Shown: piece after piece, positions 6,794 to 15,133 of the stretch
Position numbering within the stretch: position 1 is the first letter of the stretch
Layout of the letters: every line of letters starts with the position of its first letter
Source: JBQLZQ01 sp052168355
GTDB lineage: Bacteria > Pseudomonadota > Alphaproteobacteria > DSM-16000 > Inquilinaceae
DNA length: 55,221 nt
Direction: 5' to 3'
Assembly (NCBI GenBank): GCA_052168355.1
Contig: JBQLZQ010000086.1
Coordinates: 1-55,221, forward strand
The notes under the pieces: model-generated
Told to the model about the DNA's origin: nothing
Databases searched by the model: none
Seen by the model: only the letters and a program-made list of their open reading frames with translations
Position numbers and translations under genes: made by a program

Positions 6794-7381
6794 TCAAGCG
6801 CCTTCGCTGTCCAGATAGTATTCGATCAGCCGGACGGCGTCGTCGCCGTCCCATTCGGCGGGGCCCAGATAGGTGCCGATCAGGAGGCCGTCGCGGTCGA
6901 TCAGGTAGGTGGCCGGCAGGCCGGGGGTGGCGAAGGCGCGGGCCGACTGGCCCGGCGGATCGAGATAGACCCCCAGCGCGTCGAGCCCGTGTTCCTCGTA
7001 GAACGGCGCCACGGCGGCGATCCCCTCGCGGTCGATGGAGATGGGGATGACCACCAGACCGCGTTGGGCCAGCCGTCGCTGCAGCCGGTCCAGCGCCGGC
7101 ATCTCGCGCACGCAGGGCGCGCACCAGGTCGCCCACAGATTGACCAGCACCACGTGGCCGCGAAAATCCTCAAGGTCAAGGCTGTTGCCCAAGGCGTCGG
7201 AAAAGCTTATGTCGGGTGCTGCCTCCGGCGCCTGCGCGGTGTCGAAGGTGCGCATCTGTCCGGTGAGCGCCGGTCCGGTCGACCGGTCGGGCAAAAGCGC
7301 GAATCCGAGCCACACCGCCCCGACCGCAACCGCCGCCAACAGCCCGCCCCAGACGATCGCCCCTGTGTCTTTCGCCTTCAT
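6794..7381 (-). CDS. TlpA-family membrane-anchored thioredoxin
   Basis: A 195-residue thiol-disulfide oxidoreductase. The N-terminus has one hydrophobic segment (about 9-31) that anchors it in the inner membrane with the thioredoxin domain in the periplasm. The redox site is WCAPC (Cys87 and Cys90), preceded by VVLVNLWAT and followed by a cis-Pro loop in PGLPATYLIDRDG, as in TlpA/ResA. Such proteins reduce cytochrome c apoproteins or cytochrome oxidase copper centres. ATG 7381 directly precedes the anchor; the much longer open frame is antisense to argH. It is divergent from argH with 42 bases between starts, the usual order in Rhodospirillales. Confidence 0.92.
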   Translation of the reverse strand: MKAKDTGAIVWGGLLAAVAVGAVWLGFALLPDRSTGPALTGQMRTFDTAQAPEAAPDISFSDALGNSLDLEDFRGHVVLVNLWATWCAPCVREMPALDRLQRRLAQRGLVVIPISIDREGIAAVAPFYEEHGLDALGVYLDPPGQSARAFATPGLPATYLIDRDGLLIGTYLGPAEWDGDDAVRLIEYYLDSEGA

Positions 7382-7423
7382 TCCCCCGCCTTCCCGTCCT
7401 GTGCCGCGCCGCGGCGGTGAGCC

Positions 7424-8866
7424 ATGACCGACGATAGAAAAGACAGCGCCGCCACGACGGAACCGTCCACCCAGCCGGGCGCGCCCGCGTCCAACGCGCT
7501 GTGGGGCGGCCGGTTCGCGCGCGGTCCCGCGGCGATGATGGAAGCGATCAACGCCTCCATCGGGTTCGACCGGCGCCTGGCGGCGCAGGACATCGCCGGG
7601 TCCAAGGCCCACGCCGCCATGCTGGCCCGCCAGGGCATCATCTCCGCCGACGACGCGTCCGCCATCGCCGACGGTCTTGATCGCCTGATGGACCAGATTG
7701 CGTCCGGCGGCTTCCAGTTCAAGACGGAACTGGAGGATATCCACATGAACGTCGAGGCGGCGCTGGCCGACGATATCGGGCCGGCGGCCGGCCGGCTGCA
7801 CACCGCGCGCAGCCGCAACGACCAGGTGGCCACCGATTTCCGCCTGTGGGTGCGCGACGCGCTGGACCGGCTGGACGCCGGGCTGCGGGCGTTTCAGGCC
7901 GCGCTGATCGGCCAGGCCGAACGTCACGCCGACACCGTCATGCCCGGCTTCACCCATCTGCAGTCGGCCCAGCCGGTGACCTTCGGCCACCACATGCTGG
8001 CCTATGTGGAGATGGCCGGCCGCGACCGGGGCCGCGCGGCCGACTGCCGGCGGCGCGCCAATGAATGCCCGCTGGGCGCGGCGGCGCTGGCCGGCACGTC
8101 CTTCCCGATCGACCGGGAGGCGACGGCATCGGCGCTGGGGTTCGACCGGCCGGCGGCCAATTCCCTGGATTCCGTGTCGGACCGGGACTTCGCGCTGGAG
8201 TATCTGTCGGTCGCCGCCATCACCGCGGTCCATCTGTCGCGTCTGGCCGAGGAGCTGGTGATCTGGACGTCGGATCAGTTCCGCTTCGTGCGCCTGTCCG
8301 ACGGGTTCACCAGCGGGTCGTCGATCATGCCGCAGAAGCGCAACCCTGACGCGGCCGAGCTGTGCCGCGCCAAGACCGGCCGCATTCTGGGCCATCTCAT
8401 CGGGCTGCTGACGGTGATGAAGGGGCTGCCGCTGGCCTATTCCAAGGACATGCAGGAGGACAAGGAGCCCGTGTTCGACACCGATGACAGCCTGACCCTG
8501 TGTCTGGCCGCCATGACCGGTATGATCGAGGACCTGACCGTCGACGAAGCGTCGATGCGCCGCACGGCGGAGATGGGGTTCCCCACCGCCACGGACCTGG
8601 CCGACTGGCTGGTCCGTGTGGCCGGCCTGCCGTTCCGCGAGGCCCACCACGTCACCGGCCGCCTGGTCCGGCTGGCCGAGGCGGAAGGATGCGGCCTTGC
8701 CGACCTGCCCTTGTCCCGTATGCAGGAGGTGGAGCCCCGGCTGACCGCCGACGTCTTTGGCGTGCTGACGGTCGAGGCGTCGGTGGCCAGCCGCACCAGC
8801 CTGGGCGGTACCGCCCCCGCCAATGTGCGCACGGCCGCGGCCCGGGCGCGGGAGCGGTTCCTGTGA
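7424..8866 (+). CDS. argH: argininosuccinate lyase
   Basis: A 480-residue enzyme of the fumarase/aspartase superfamily that splits argininosuccinate into arginine and fumarate, the last step of arginine synthesis. NALWGGRFARGP begins the conserved core after a 23-residue acidic/Pro-rich leader; EDIHMNVE and HTARSRNDQVATD bind substrate; the superfamily signature GSSIMPQKRNPD carries the catalytic Ser loop. Length is about 15-20 residues above average owing to the N-terminal extension. GGCGGTGAG lies before the ATG. It overlaps the next gene (lptM) in a GTGA junction, so argH-lptM-lysA is one translationally coupled unit. Confidence 0.97.
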   Translation: MTDDRKDSAATTEPSTQPGAPASNALWGGRFARGPAAMMEAINASIGFDRRLAAQDIAGSKAHAAMLARQGIISADDASAIADGLDRLMDQIASGGFQFKTELEDIHMNVEAALADDIGPAAGRLHTARSRNDQVATDFRLWVRDALDRLDAGLRAFQAALIGQAERHADTVMPGFTHLQSAQPVTFGHHMLAYVEMAGRDRGRAADCRRRANECPLGAAALAGTSFPIDREATASALGFDRPAANSLDSVSDRDFALEYLSVAAITAVHLSRLAEELVIWTSDQFRFVRLSDGFTSGSSIMPQKRNPDAAELCRAKTGRILGHLIGLLTVMKGLPLAYSKDMQEDKEPVFDTDDSLTLCLAAMTGMIEDLTVDEASMRRTAEMGFPTATDLADWLVRVAGLPFREAHHVTGRLVRLAEAEGCGLADLPLSRMQEVEPRLTADVFGVLTVEASVASRTSLGGTAPANVRTAAARARERFL

Positions 8867-9030
8867 CGGCGCCATGGCGGGGCCTGCCGGCACTTGCAGC
8901 CCGTGCCGTCCTGGCGGCCGCGCTGGCGGCGGCGCTGGGGCTGGGCGCCTGCGGCCGCAAACCGGAATTCGTGGACCCGCCCCAGGGCGAGGAACTGGAC
9001 CGGTTCCCGCGCACCTACCCGTCGGAATGA
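8863..9030 (+). CDS. lptM: small lipoprotein, LptM-like
   Basis: A 55-residue lipoprotein starting with GTG at 8863, overlapping the argH stop (GTGA), and ending in an ATGA overlap with lysA. A hydrophobic signal ends in LGLGAC-GRKPEFVDPP; Cys30 after LGA is the lipidation site. A short lipoprotein with GCGRKGPL/PP after the Cys is characteristic of the LptM (YifL) family, which helps the LPS translocon protein LptD mature its disulfides. The alphaproteobacterial position between argH and lysA fits. The symbol rests on these short features and on position, not on full alignment. Confidence 0.75.
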   Translation: MTAPWRGLPALAARAVLAAALAAALGLGACGRKPEFVDPPQGEELDRFPRTYPSE

Positions 9031-10298
9031 CCGCATTTTCCTATCGCGCCGGTGTGCTTCATGCCGAGGGCGTGGCGGTGCCGGCCCTGGCCGGTACGGT
9101 CGGCACGCCCTTCTACTGCTATTCCGAAGCGGCGCTGATCAGCGGCTACCGCGCCTATGAGGAGGCCTTCCGGGGCCAGGACGTGGACATCTGCTATGCC
9201 ATGAAGGCCAACGGCACCCTGGCGGTGCTGCGGGTCCTGGCCGCGCTGGGATCGGGCGCCGACGTCGTTTCGGAGGGAGAGATGCGCCGCGCCCTGGCAG
9301 CCGGCATCCCGCCGGAGAGGATCGTTTTTTCGGGTGTCGGCAAGACCGAGGGCGAGATGGAGGCGGCGCTGGACGCGGGCATCCGCCAGATCAACGTCGA
9401 ATCCGCCCCGGAACTGGACGCGTTGAGCGCCGTGGCGACGGGCCGCGGCGCGGTGGCGACGGTGGCGATCCGCGTCAACCCGGATGTCGACGCGCGCACC
9501 CATGCCAAGATCACCACCGGGCGCCGCGACAACAAGTTCGGCGTCGACATCGACGTCGCGCCGGACCTGTTCCGCCGCGCCGCATCCCTGCCCGGTCTGC
9601 GCACCATCGGGGTCGCGGTGCATATCGGCAGCCAGTTGACCGACCTCGACCCCTACCGCGACGCCTATGCCCGCGTAGCCACCCTGGTCGAATCCCTGCG
9701 GGCCGACGGGCTGGCCATCGACCATGTCGATCTGGGCGGCGGCCTGGGAGTCGCCTATCGGGACGAAATGCCGCCGCCGCTGGACCGCTATGCGGCGCTG
9801 GTGCGCGACACGGTCGGCGCCCTGGGCTGCAGGGTGACGCTGGAGCCCGGCCGCTCGCTGGTCGCCAAGGCGGGGATCCTGGTATCGCGCGTGACCTTCG
9901 TGAAGCACAGCGGCACGCGGCGGTTTCTGATCCTGGACGCGGCCATGAACGACCTGATGCGGCCGGCCCTGTACGATGCCTGGCATGGCATCCTGCCGGT
10001 CCGGCAGACGCCTGCCGGCGGGCCGGAGGATCTGTACGACGTGGTCGGCCCCATCTGCGAATCCACCGACACCTTCGCCGTTCAGCGGCCGCTGCCGCCG
10101 ATGGAGCCGGGGGACCTTGTGGCCTTCGCCGACGCCGGCGCCTATGGCGCGGCGATGGCGTCGGGCTACAACGGGCGGCCGCTGGTGCCCGAAGTGATGG
10201 TGGCCGGGGAAAAGTTTGCTATTGTCCGAAAAAGGCCAACATTTGAAGAGACGATCGCGCTTGAGCAGCTCCCGCCCTGGATGACGGCGGCGTCATAA
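9027..10298 (+). CDS. lysA: diaminopimelate decarboxylase
   Basis: A 423-residue fold-type III PLP enzyme converting meso-diaminopimelate to lysine. DICYAMKANGTLAVL holds the PLP-binding Lys, AVHIGSQLTDLDPY and DLGGGLGVAY bind the phosphate, EPGRSLVAKAG and the VVGPICESTD loop carry substrate-binding and catalytic Cys residues, and GAYGAAMASGYNGRP is the dimer-interface tyrosine motif. The start at 9027 overlaps the lptM stop by four bases. Completes the argH-lptM-lysA unit; the following TIGR02302 gene has its own ribosome site 86 bases on. Confidence 0.97.
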   Translation: MTAFSYRAGVLHAEGVAVPALAGTVGTPFYCYSEAALISGYRAYEEAFRGQDVDICYAMKANGTLAVLRVLAALGSGADVVSEGEMRRALAAGIPPERIVFSGVGKTEGEMEAALDAGIRQINVESAPELDALSAVATGRGAVATVAIRVNPDVDARTHAKITTGRRDNKFGVDIDVAPDLFRRAASLPGLRTIGVAVHIGSQLTDLDPYRDAYARVATLVESLRADGLAIDHVDLGGGLGVAYRDEMPPPLDRYAALVRDTVGALGCRVTLEPGRSLVAKAGILVSRVTFVKHSGTRRFLILDAAMNDLMRPALYDAWHGILPVRQTPAGGPEDLYDVVGPICESTDTFAVQRPLPPMEPGDLVAFADAGAYGAAMASGYNGRPLVPEVMVAGEKFAIVRKRPTFEETIALEQLPPWMTAAS

Positions 10299-10384
10299 CG
10301 GGCGGTGCCGCGCATCGCCGAAAAGACATGCCGCCCCGGCGGGTGTTGAGCGGATATCGGTCAACGGGAAGGAGGCGCCCTGAC

Positions 10385-13063
10385 ATGACTGGCCAGCCCC
10401 CCGGCGCTGCCGACGCCGGCCGTCCCGACGCCAAGCCGTCCGGCGGAACCGAGGCATCTTCTGTTCGAACCGCGAAACCGGCCGAGCCCGCACCGTTCCG
10501 CGAGCCCCACATCAAGGTCGCCCTGGCCCGGGCGGCCCTGGCCTGGGAGGTTCTGTGGCCGGCCCTATGGCCGACGGTCGCCATCCTTTGCGTGTTCGCG
10601 GTTCTGGCCCTGTTCGACCTGCTGCCGGTCTTGCCGGGCTGGATGCATCTGGGTGTCCTGATCGCCCTGTTCTGCGCGCTTGGGGTCGCCCTCTACAGCG
10701 CCGCCCGTCGGGCCGCGTGGCCAAGCCTGAACAGCGCCCGCCGCCGGCTGGAGCGCGACAGCGGTCTGGCCCACCGCCCCTTGACCGGTCTGCTCGACCG
10801 TCAAGCCGGTGGTCTGGACGACGGCGCCAGCATCGCCGCATGGCGCCTGCACCGCGAACGGCTGTTACGAGCCGTCAAACGGTGGCGGGTGCGGTTGCCG
10901 GCACCAGGGCTGGCGGCGCGCGACCGGTACGGTCTGCGCGGATTGCTGGCGCTGCTGGTCGCCGTCGGCATGGTCAGTGGCTGGGGCGATTGGGGCCCGC
11001 GCCTGGAGCGCGCCCTGACCCCCCAGATCACATCGGCCATGGCATCGGCAACCCCGGTCCTGGATCTGTTCGTGACGCCGCCCGCCTACACCGGCCTGGC
11101 ACCGTTGTATCGGCGCGCGCCGGCCGCCGACGTCCCCCCGACACCGGAAACGGTGCCGGCCCCGGCGTCCGTCACGCCGACGGATAACCCGCCGCTTATG
11201 ATTCCGGAAGGCAGCACGATCCTGGCCCGTGTCACCGGCGGCGCGGAACCACCGGTTCTTCGCCTGGGCGAGGAGGAAACGGCCTTCGCCGCGGTCGGGG
11301 CCGGCGGCTTTGAATTGAGCGGCACCATCGCCCCGGCGGATAGGCTGAGCATCCTGCAGGATGGCGAGGTTCTGGCATCCTGGCCCGTCGAGGTCATCGC
11401 CGACCTGCCGCCCGAGGTCGCCTTCGCGACTCCGCCCGACGCCACCGAACGCGCGGCGTTACGGCTGGAATATGCCGCCAGCGACGATTACGGGCTTGAG
11501 TCCGTCACGGCCGTCCTGCGGCTTCTCCCCGATGCCCCGGCGGCGCTGGATCACGCGCCGCTGGACCTGCCCCTGACCCTGCCCGGCCGCCTGCCGCGCG
11601 AGGCCCAATCGGCGTCCTATCACGACCTCACGCCCCATCCCTGGGCCGGTCTGGCGGTGACGGCGACGTTGACGGCCACGGATGCCGCCGGCCAGACGGC
11701 GACGTCGGAACCGGTGGAGATCGTGCTGCCCGAGCGGGTGTTCACCCACCCCGTGGCACGGGCCATCATCGATCAGCGGCGCGCCCTGATGCTCGATCCG
11801 GAAAGCGCCCCGATCGTGTCGGAGAGCCTGTACACCCTGTCGCTGCGTCCGGACCGGTTCTATGAAGACCGGGTTGTGTTCCTGGCCCTGCGCATGGCCG
11901 CCCGCCGTCTTGCGCTGGCCCGCGACGCGGCCGCCGCCGTGGAGCCGATCCAGGAGATGCTGTGGGACACCGCCCTGCGCATCGAGGATGGCGATCTGTC
12001 ACTGGCCGAGCGGGCCCTGCGCGACGCCCAGCAGGCGCTGATGGACGCATTGGCCCGGGACGACGCCACCGATGAGGAAATCGCGGCCCTGATGGACGAG
12101 TTGAGGGCCGCCTTGGACCGCTACATGGCGGCCCTTCAGCAGGAAATGATGGAGCGGTTGGCCCGCGGCGAAATGCCCCAGCAGCTTCCCATGCCGCCGG
12201 ACGCCCAGACGATCGACCGGGACCAGCTTCAGGAGATGCTGGACCGGATGCAGGACCTGGCCGAATCCGGCGCCAGGGACGCCGCCCGGGACATGCTGTC
12301 CCAGCTTCAGGAAATGATGGAGAACCTGCAGACCGGCACCATGGCCCAGCAACAGGCCCAGGCGCAGGAACAGATCATGGAGATGCTCGATCAGCTTCAG
12401 GCGCTGACGGAGGCGCAGCGCGAGCTGCTGGACCGCACATTCCAGGACGCCCAGCGGCGTCAGGATGGGCAGGAGGGCCAAGAGGGCCAGCAGGGCGGCC
12501 AACAACAGGGATCTTCCATGCCCAACGGCCGTCAGCCCGGCCAAGGTGCCCAGCCCGGAGAGGGCCAACCCGGCGGCGAGTTCGCCGGCGAGGCGGCGTC
12601 CGTGCAACAGGCACTGCGCCAGGCGTTGGGCGAGCTGATGCGCCAGATGGGCGAGATGACCGGCGACATCCCCGGCCAGTTGGGCAGCGCCGAGCAGTCC
12701 ATGCGCCAGTCGGAGCAGGCGCTGGGCGGCGGTCAATCGGGTCAGGCGATCCAGCCCCAGACCGACGCGGTCGATCAGCTGCAGCAGGGCATGCAGGACT
12801 TCGCCGACCAGATCATGGAGCAGATGGCGCAGCAGGGCGGTACCCAGCCGGGCGGCATGCAGCAACCGTTCAATTCCGGTCGCGACCCGTTGGGCCGGCC
12901 GTTGCCCAATGGCCGGACGAACACCGAAAATGTCGGCATCCCGGACGAGGCTGACATTCAGCGCGCGCGGCGGATCCTGGACGAACTGCGCCGCCGTTCC
13001 GGCGAACGCCAACGGCCGCCGCTCGAGCTCGACTATATCGACCGGTTGCTGCGTCAGTTCTGA
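10385..13063 (+). CDS. TIGR02302 / DUF4175 family membrane protein
   Basis: An 892-residue member of a large family restricted mainly to alphaproteobacteria, with no established function. The N-terminus has two adjacent hydrophobic helices (about 57-112, VLWPALWPTVAILCVFAVLALFDLL and the following segment) and a third around 180-200; an extracytoplasmic part with beta-rich sequence (about 230-460) follows. The C-terminal third is helical and extremely Gln/Met/Gly-rich (EMMENLQTGTMAQQQAQAQ and QEGQEGQQGGQQQG type runs, about 570-860). A final conserved motif, ADIQRARRILDELRRRSGERQRPPLELDYIDRLLR, closes the protein. ATG 10385 was chosen for AAGGAGG at 10369-10375. It follows lysA, its usual neighbour. 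Confidence 0.88.
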   Translation: MTGQPPGAADAGRPDAKPSGGTEASSVRTAKPAEPAPFREPHIKVALARAALAWEVLWPALWPTVAILCVFAVLALFDLLPVLPGWMHLGVLIALFCALGVALYSAARRAAWPSLNSARRRLERDSGLAHRPLTGLLDRQAGGLDDGASIAAWRLHRERLLRAVKRWRVRLPAPGLAARDRYGLRGLLALLVAVGMVSGWGDWGPRLERALTPQITSAMASATPVLDLFVTPPAYTGLAPLYRRAPAADVPPTPETVPAPASVTPTDNPPLMIPEGSTILARVTGGAEPPVLRLGEEETAFAAVGAGGFELSGTIAPADRLSILQDGEVLASWPVEVIADLPPEVAFATPPDATERAALRLEYAASDDYGLESVTAVLRLLPDAPAALDHAPLDLPLTLPGRLPREAQSASYHDLTPHPWAGLAVTATLTATDAAGQTATSEPVEIVLPERVFTHPVARAIIDQRRALMLDPESAPIVSESLYTLSLRPDRFYEDRVVFLALRMAARRLALARDAAAAVEPIQEMLWDTALRIEDGDLSLAERALRDAQQALMDALARDDATDEEIAALMDELRAALDRYMAALQQEMMERLARGEMPQQLPMPPDAQTIDRDQLQEMLDRMQDLAESGARDAARDMLSQLQEMMENLQTGTMAQQQAQAQEQIMEMLDQLQALTEAQRELLDRTFQDAQRRQDGQEGQEGQQGGQQQGSSMPNGRQPGQGAQPGEGQPGGEFAGEAASVQQALRQALGELMRQMGEMTGDIPGQLGSAEQSMRQSEQALGGGQSGQAIQPQTDAVDQLQQGMQDFADQIMEQMAQQGGTQPGGMQQPFNSGRDPLGRPLPNGRTNTENVGIPDEADIQRARRILDELRRRSGERQRPPLELDYIDRLLRQF

Positions 13064-13071
13064 ATCCCGAT

Positions 13072-13110
13072 CGGCCGAGATGGAACCGCGTCGCGATTCC
13101 GTCTCGGTCG
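13072..13110. terminator. bidirectional terminator-like hairpin
   Basis: A 14-bp stem (13072-13085 with 13097-13110, two G-U/T pairs) with an 11-base loop lies between two convergent genes. No long T-run is present on either side, so it may act as an mRNA 3'-end stabiliser or a weak terminator for both. Confidence 0.5.
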
Positions 13111-13145
13111 TGACCCGGTCTCCAAAAGACAACCAAGTCGGACTC

Positions 13146-13511
13146 TCAACGGCCGCCGTTCAAGGCGTCTCGGACCGTATCGGTGAGTTGCCGCAGGTCA
13201 AACGGTTTGACCAACACCTTGTGAATGAGGTCCTCCAGCCCATAGGCGCGCTGCCGTTCGGCGGCATAGCCTGTCATCATGAGAATGATCAGGTCGGGAT
13301 GGTCCCGTGACGCCGTGAGCGCCAGTTCGATGCCGTCCAGGCCGGGCATCACGATGTCGGTCAGCAAGATGTCGAAGGATTGGACGGCCAAGGCTTCCAG
13401 GGCCAGAACGCCGTCCTCGACCGCGTGTACCTGATATCCCGCCTGCTCCAGCCCGCGGGTCACGAACTCGCGGACAGTCGGTTCGTCCTCGGCGACCAGA
13501 ACGGTGGCCAC
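13146..13511 (-). CDS. CpdR-like single-domain response regulator
   Basis: A 121-residue receiver domain with nothing attached. The acidic pocket AEDE (8-10), phospho-acceptor Asp52 in LLTDIVMPGLDGIELA, switch Thr80 (MMTGYAA) and Lys102 in VKPF are all present. The DIVMP-DGIELA, TG-AA and KPF-LR-L patterns resemble CpdR, the receiver that, unphosphorylated, delivers substrates to ClpXP in Caulobacter and is phosphorylated through the CckA-ChpT relay. GTG 13511 gives the CpdR-like length; another GTG at 13553 would add 14 residues without a good ribosome site. The DUF3426 zinc-ribbon gene lies upstream on the same strand. Confidence 0.82.
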   Translation of the reverse strand: MATVLVAEDEPTVREFVTRGLEQAGYQVHAVEDGVLALEALAVQSFDILLTDIVMPGLDGIELALTASRDHPDLIILMMTGYAAERQRAYGLEDLIHKVLVKPFDLRQLTDTVRDALNGGR

Positions 13512-13604
13512 GGGAAAGGGCGCTTCCCGACCGGCGTGGGTGGCGCCCGTCACGCCGGCACGACCGCGACATAGCGGCCGTGGAACCGGCGGCCCGGGAC
13601 GTGA

Positions 13605-14288
13605 TCAGCCCTCCGGCGCGACATCGATCTGCAGTCGTGCGATGGCGGGGTCGGGGTTGCGTAGGCTGGTTTCGAATTCCGCCTGTTCGCCGGGCGGCAA
13701 ACGCTCGATGCCGACATCGAAGGTCCAGCTTTCCATGACCGCGCCCTGTTCGTCGGACATGATGATTCGCAGCCTTGGCACCGCCCGCTCCTCGCCCGAA
13801 CCGTTGGCCACGGCACCGCGAACGAACAGCACCGTGCCGTCGGCCACGGAAGTCAGCTCGAAATCCAGGTCCCGCAATTCAAGTCCGGCGGGGACGATAC
13901 CGCCCATCCCATCGGCGGCGGCCATGCCGGTATCGCCCAGGGGGATGCCCAGCGTATCGTAAAGTTTGACGGCCGGCGGCCACAAATGAACCACCTCGTT
14001 CCGCCCGGCATAGCCAATGGCCGCCAGCCCCACGATCAGCACCACCAGAACCGCCCACTCGGCGGCCGCGCCACGCCGCGCCTGCCGTCCCGGCCGCGCC
14101 GGCAGATTGCTGCCCGGGGGGATCGGTTTCTTTTCCACCGGGCCGCTGGGAGGCAGGGCGGCCACTTCCTCCGGCACGGTCTGGAACCAGACATGGCTGC
14201 AGTTCACGCAGCGAACCTTCCGGCCATCCCCCAACGCCGCCGAATCGAGTACATAGCGGGTGGAGCACGATGGGCAGGTCAGGATCAT
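13605..14288 (-). CDS. MJ0042-type zinc-ribbon, DUF3426 membrane protein
   Basis: A 227-residue protein. The N-terminus is a zinc ribbon (ILTCPSCSTRYVLD, then KVRCVNCSHVWFQ; cysteines at 5, 8, 27 and 30). A Pro-rich linker follows, then one transmembrane helix (about 77-93, AVLVVLIVGLAAIGYAG) and an extracytoplasmic DUF3426 beta-sandwich (about 120-225) with FVRGAVANGSGEERAVPRLRI. The family is widespread in alphaproteobacteria beside ftsE and response-regulator genes; function unknown. Divergent from ftsE, and probably in an operon with the CpdR-like gene 93 bases downstream. Confidence 0.85.
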   Translation of the reverse strand: MILTCPSCSTRYVLDSAALGDGRKVRCVNCSHVWFQTVPEEVAALPPSGPVEKKPIPPGSNLPARPGRQARRGAAAEWAVLVVLIVGLAAIGYAGRNEVVHLWPPAVKLYDTLGIPLGDTGMAAADGMGGIVPAGLELRDLDFELTSVADGTVLFVRGAVANGSGEERAVPRLRIIMSDEQGAVMESWTFDVGIERLPPGEQAEFETSLRNPDPAIARLQIDVAPEG

Positions 14289-14309
14289 GGCGCGGCGACC
14301 GCGGTATTT

Positions 14310-14337
14310 TTGATGTTGGCGCCAAACCTTATATGAT
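14310..14337 (+). promoter_or_regulatory. candidate promoter for ftsEX
   Basis: TTGATG (14310-14315) and TATGAT (14332-14337) with 16 bases between, in the 133-base gap between the divergent DUF3426 and ftsE genes. The predicted start near 14344 leaves a 77-base leader. Confidence 0.42.
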
Positions 14338-14421
14338 GCGTGCGGATCAGAGGCAAGAAAGCCGAGCGGTGAGCAAACCCAACCCTTTGACGCTGCGGCA
14401 TTTCCCCGGTCCGTCCTGGAA

Positions 14422-15102
14422 ATGCGGCGGTGGCCGATGATCGCCTGCGAGGCGGTCGCCTTGCGCTATGGGACCGGGCCCGAGGTGCTGCACGACCTGA
14501 CCTTCGGTCTGCCCCGGGGGTCCTTTCACTTCATCACGGGACCAAGCGGCGCCGGCAAGTCGTCCCTCATGCGGCTGCTTTATCTGGCCCAACGCCCGAC
14601 CCGGGGCCTGTTGACCGTTTTCGGCCGGGATGTGGCGACCCTGGCCCGGCACGAGATGCCGCCGCTGCGCCGCCGCATCGGCGTCGTCTTTCAGGATTTC
14701 CGCCTGCTCGATCATCTTTCGGCGGTCGACAATGTCGCCCTGCCGCTGCGCATCGCCGGGGCCCGTGACAGCCAGATCCGCGATCACGTCAAGGAACTGC
14801 TGCGCTGGGTCGGCCTTGGCGACAAGCTGGATGCCCGTCCGCCGGTGCTGTCCGGCGGCGAACAGCAACGCATCGCCATCGCCCGCGCCGTCATCAACCG
14901 GCCCGACCTGCTGCTGGCCGACGAGCCGACGGGCAACGTCGACGACGCCATCGGCTGGCGCCTGCTGCGCCTGTTCGAGGAACTGCACAAGCTGGGCACG
15001 ACGGTGGTCATCGCCACCCACAACGAGATCATGATCGAACGCTTTGGCCACCCGGTGCTGCGCCTTCAGGACGGGCGGCTGACCCCGCGGCCCACCCGGT
15101 GA
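14422..15102 (+). CDS. ftsE: cell division ATP-binding protein FtsE
   Basis: A 226-residue ABC ATPase. Walker A is GPSGAGKSS, the Q-loop is VVFQDFRLLDHLS, the signature is LSGGEQQRIAIARA, Walker B is LLLADEPTGNVD, and the switch is IATHN. VFQDFRLL and GNVD are typical of FtsE rather than of LolD or MacB. With FtsX it forms the division complex that activates septal peptidoglycan hydrolysis. The second ATG at 14437 is an equally possible start, five residues shorter, beginning MIACEAVALRYG. ftsX follows after 31 bases. Confidence 0.95.
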   Translation: MRRWPMIACEAVALRYGTGPEVLHDLTFGLPRGSFHFITGPSGAGKSSLMRLLYLAQRPTRGLLTVFGRDVATLARHEMPPLRRRIGVVFQDFRLLDHLSAVDNVALPLRIAGARDSQIRDHVKELLRWVGLGDKLDARPPVLSGGEQQRIAIARAVINRPDLLLADEPTGNVDDAIGWRLLRLFEELHKLGTTVVIATHNEIMIERFGHPVLRLQDGRLTPRPTR

Positions 15103-15133
15103 GCCGGTTCCGTCCCGCCTTTGGACGGGCGTC

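Noticed and set aside
10219..13132. Long minus-strand frames antisense to lysA and the TIGR02302 gene (Leu/His-rich, 377 residues).
   Set aside because: They mirror the codon pattern of the true plus-strand genes and have no motifs; typical GC-rich shadow frames.
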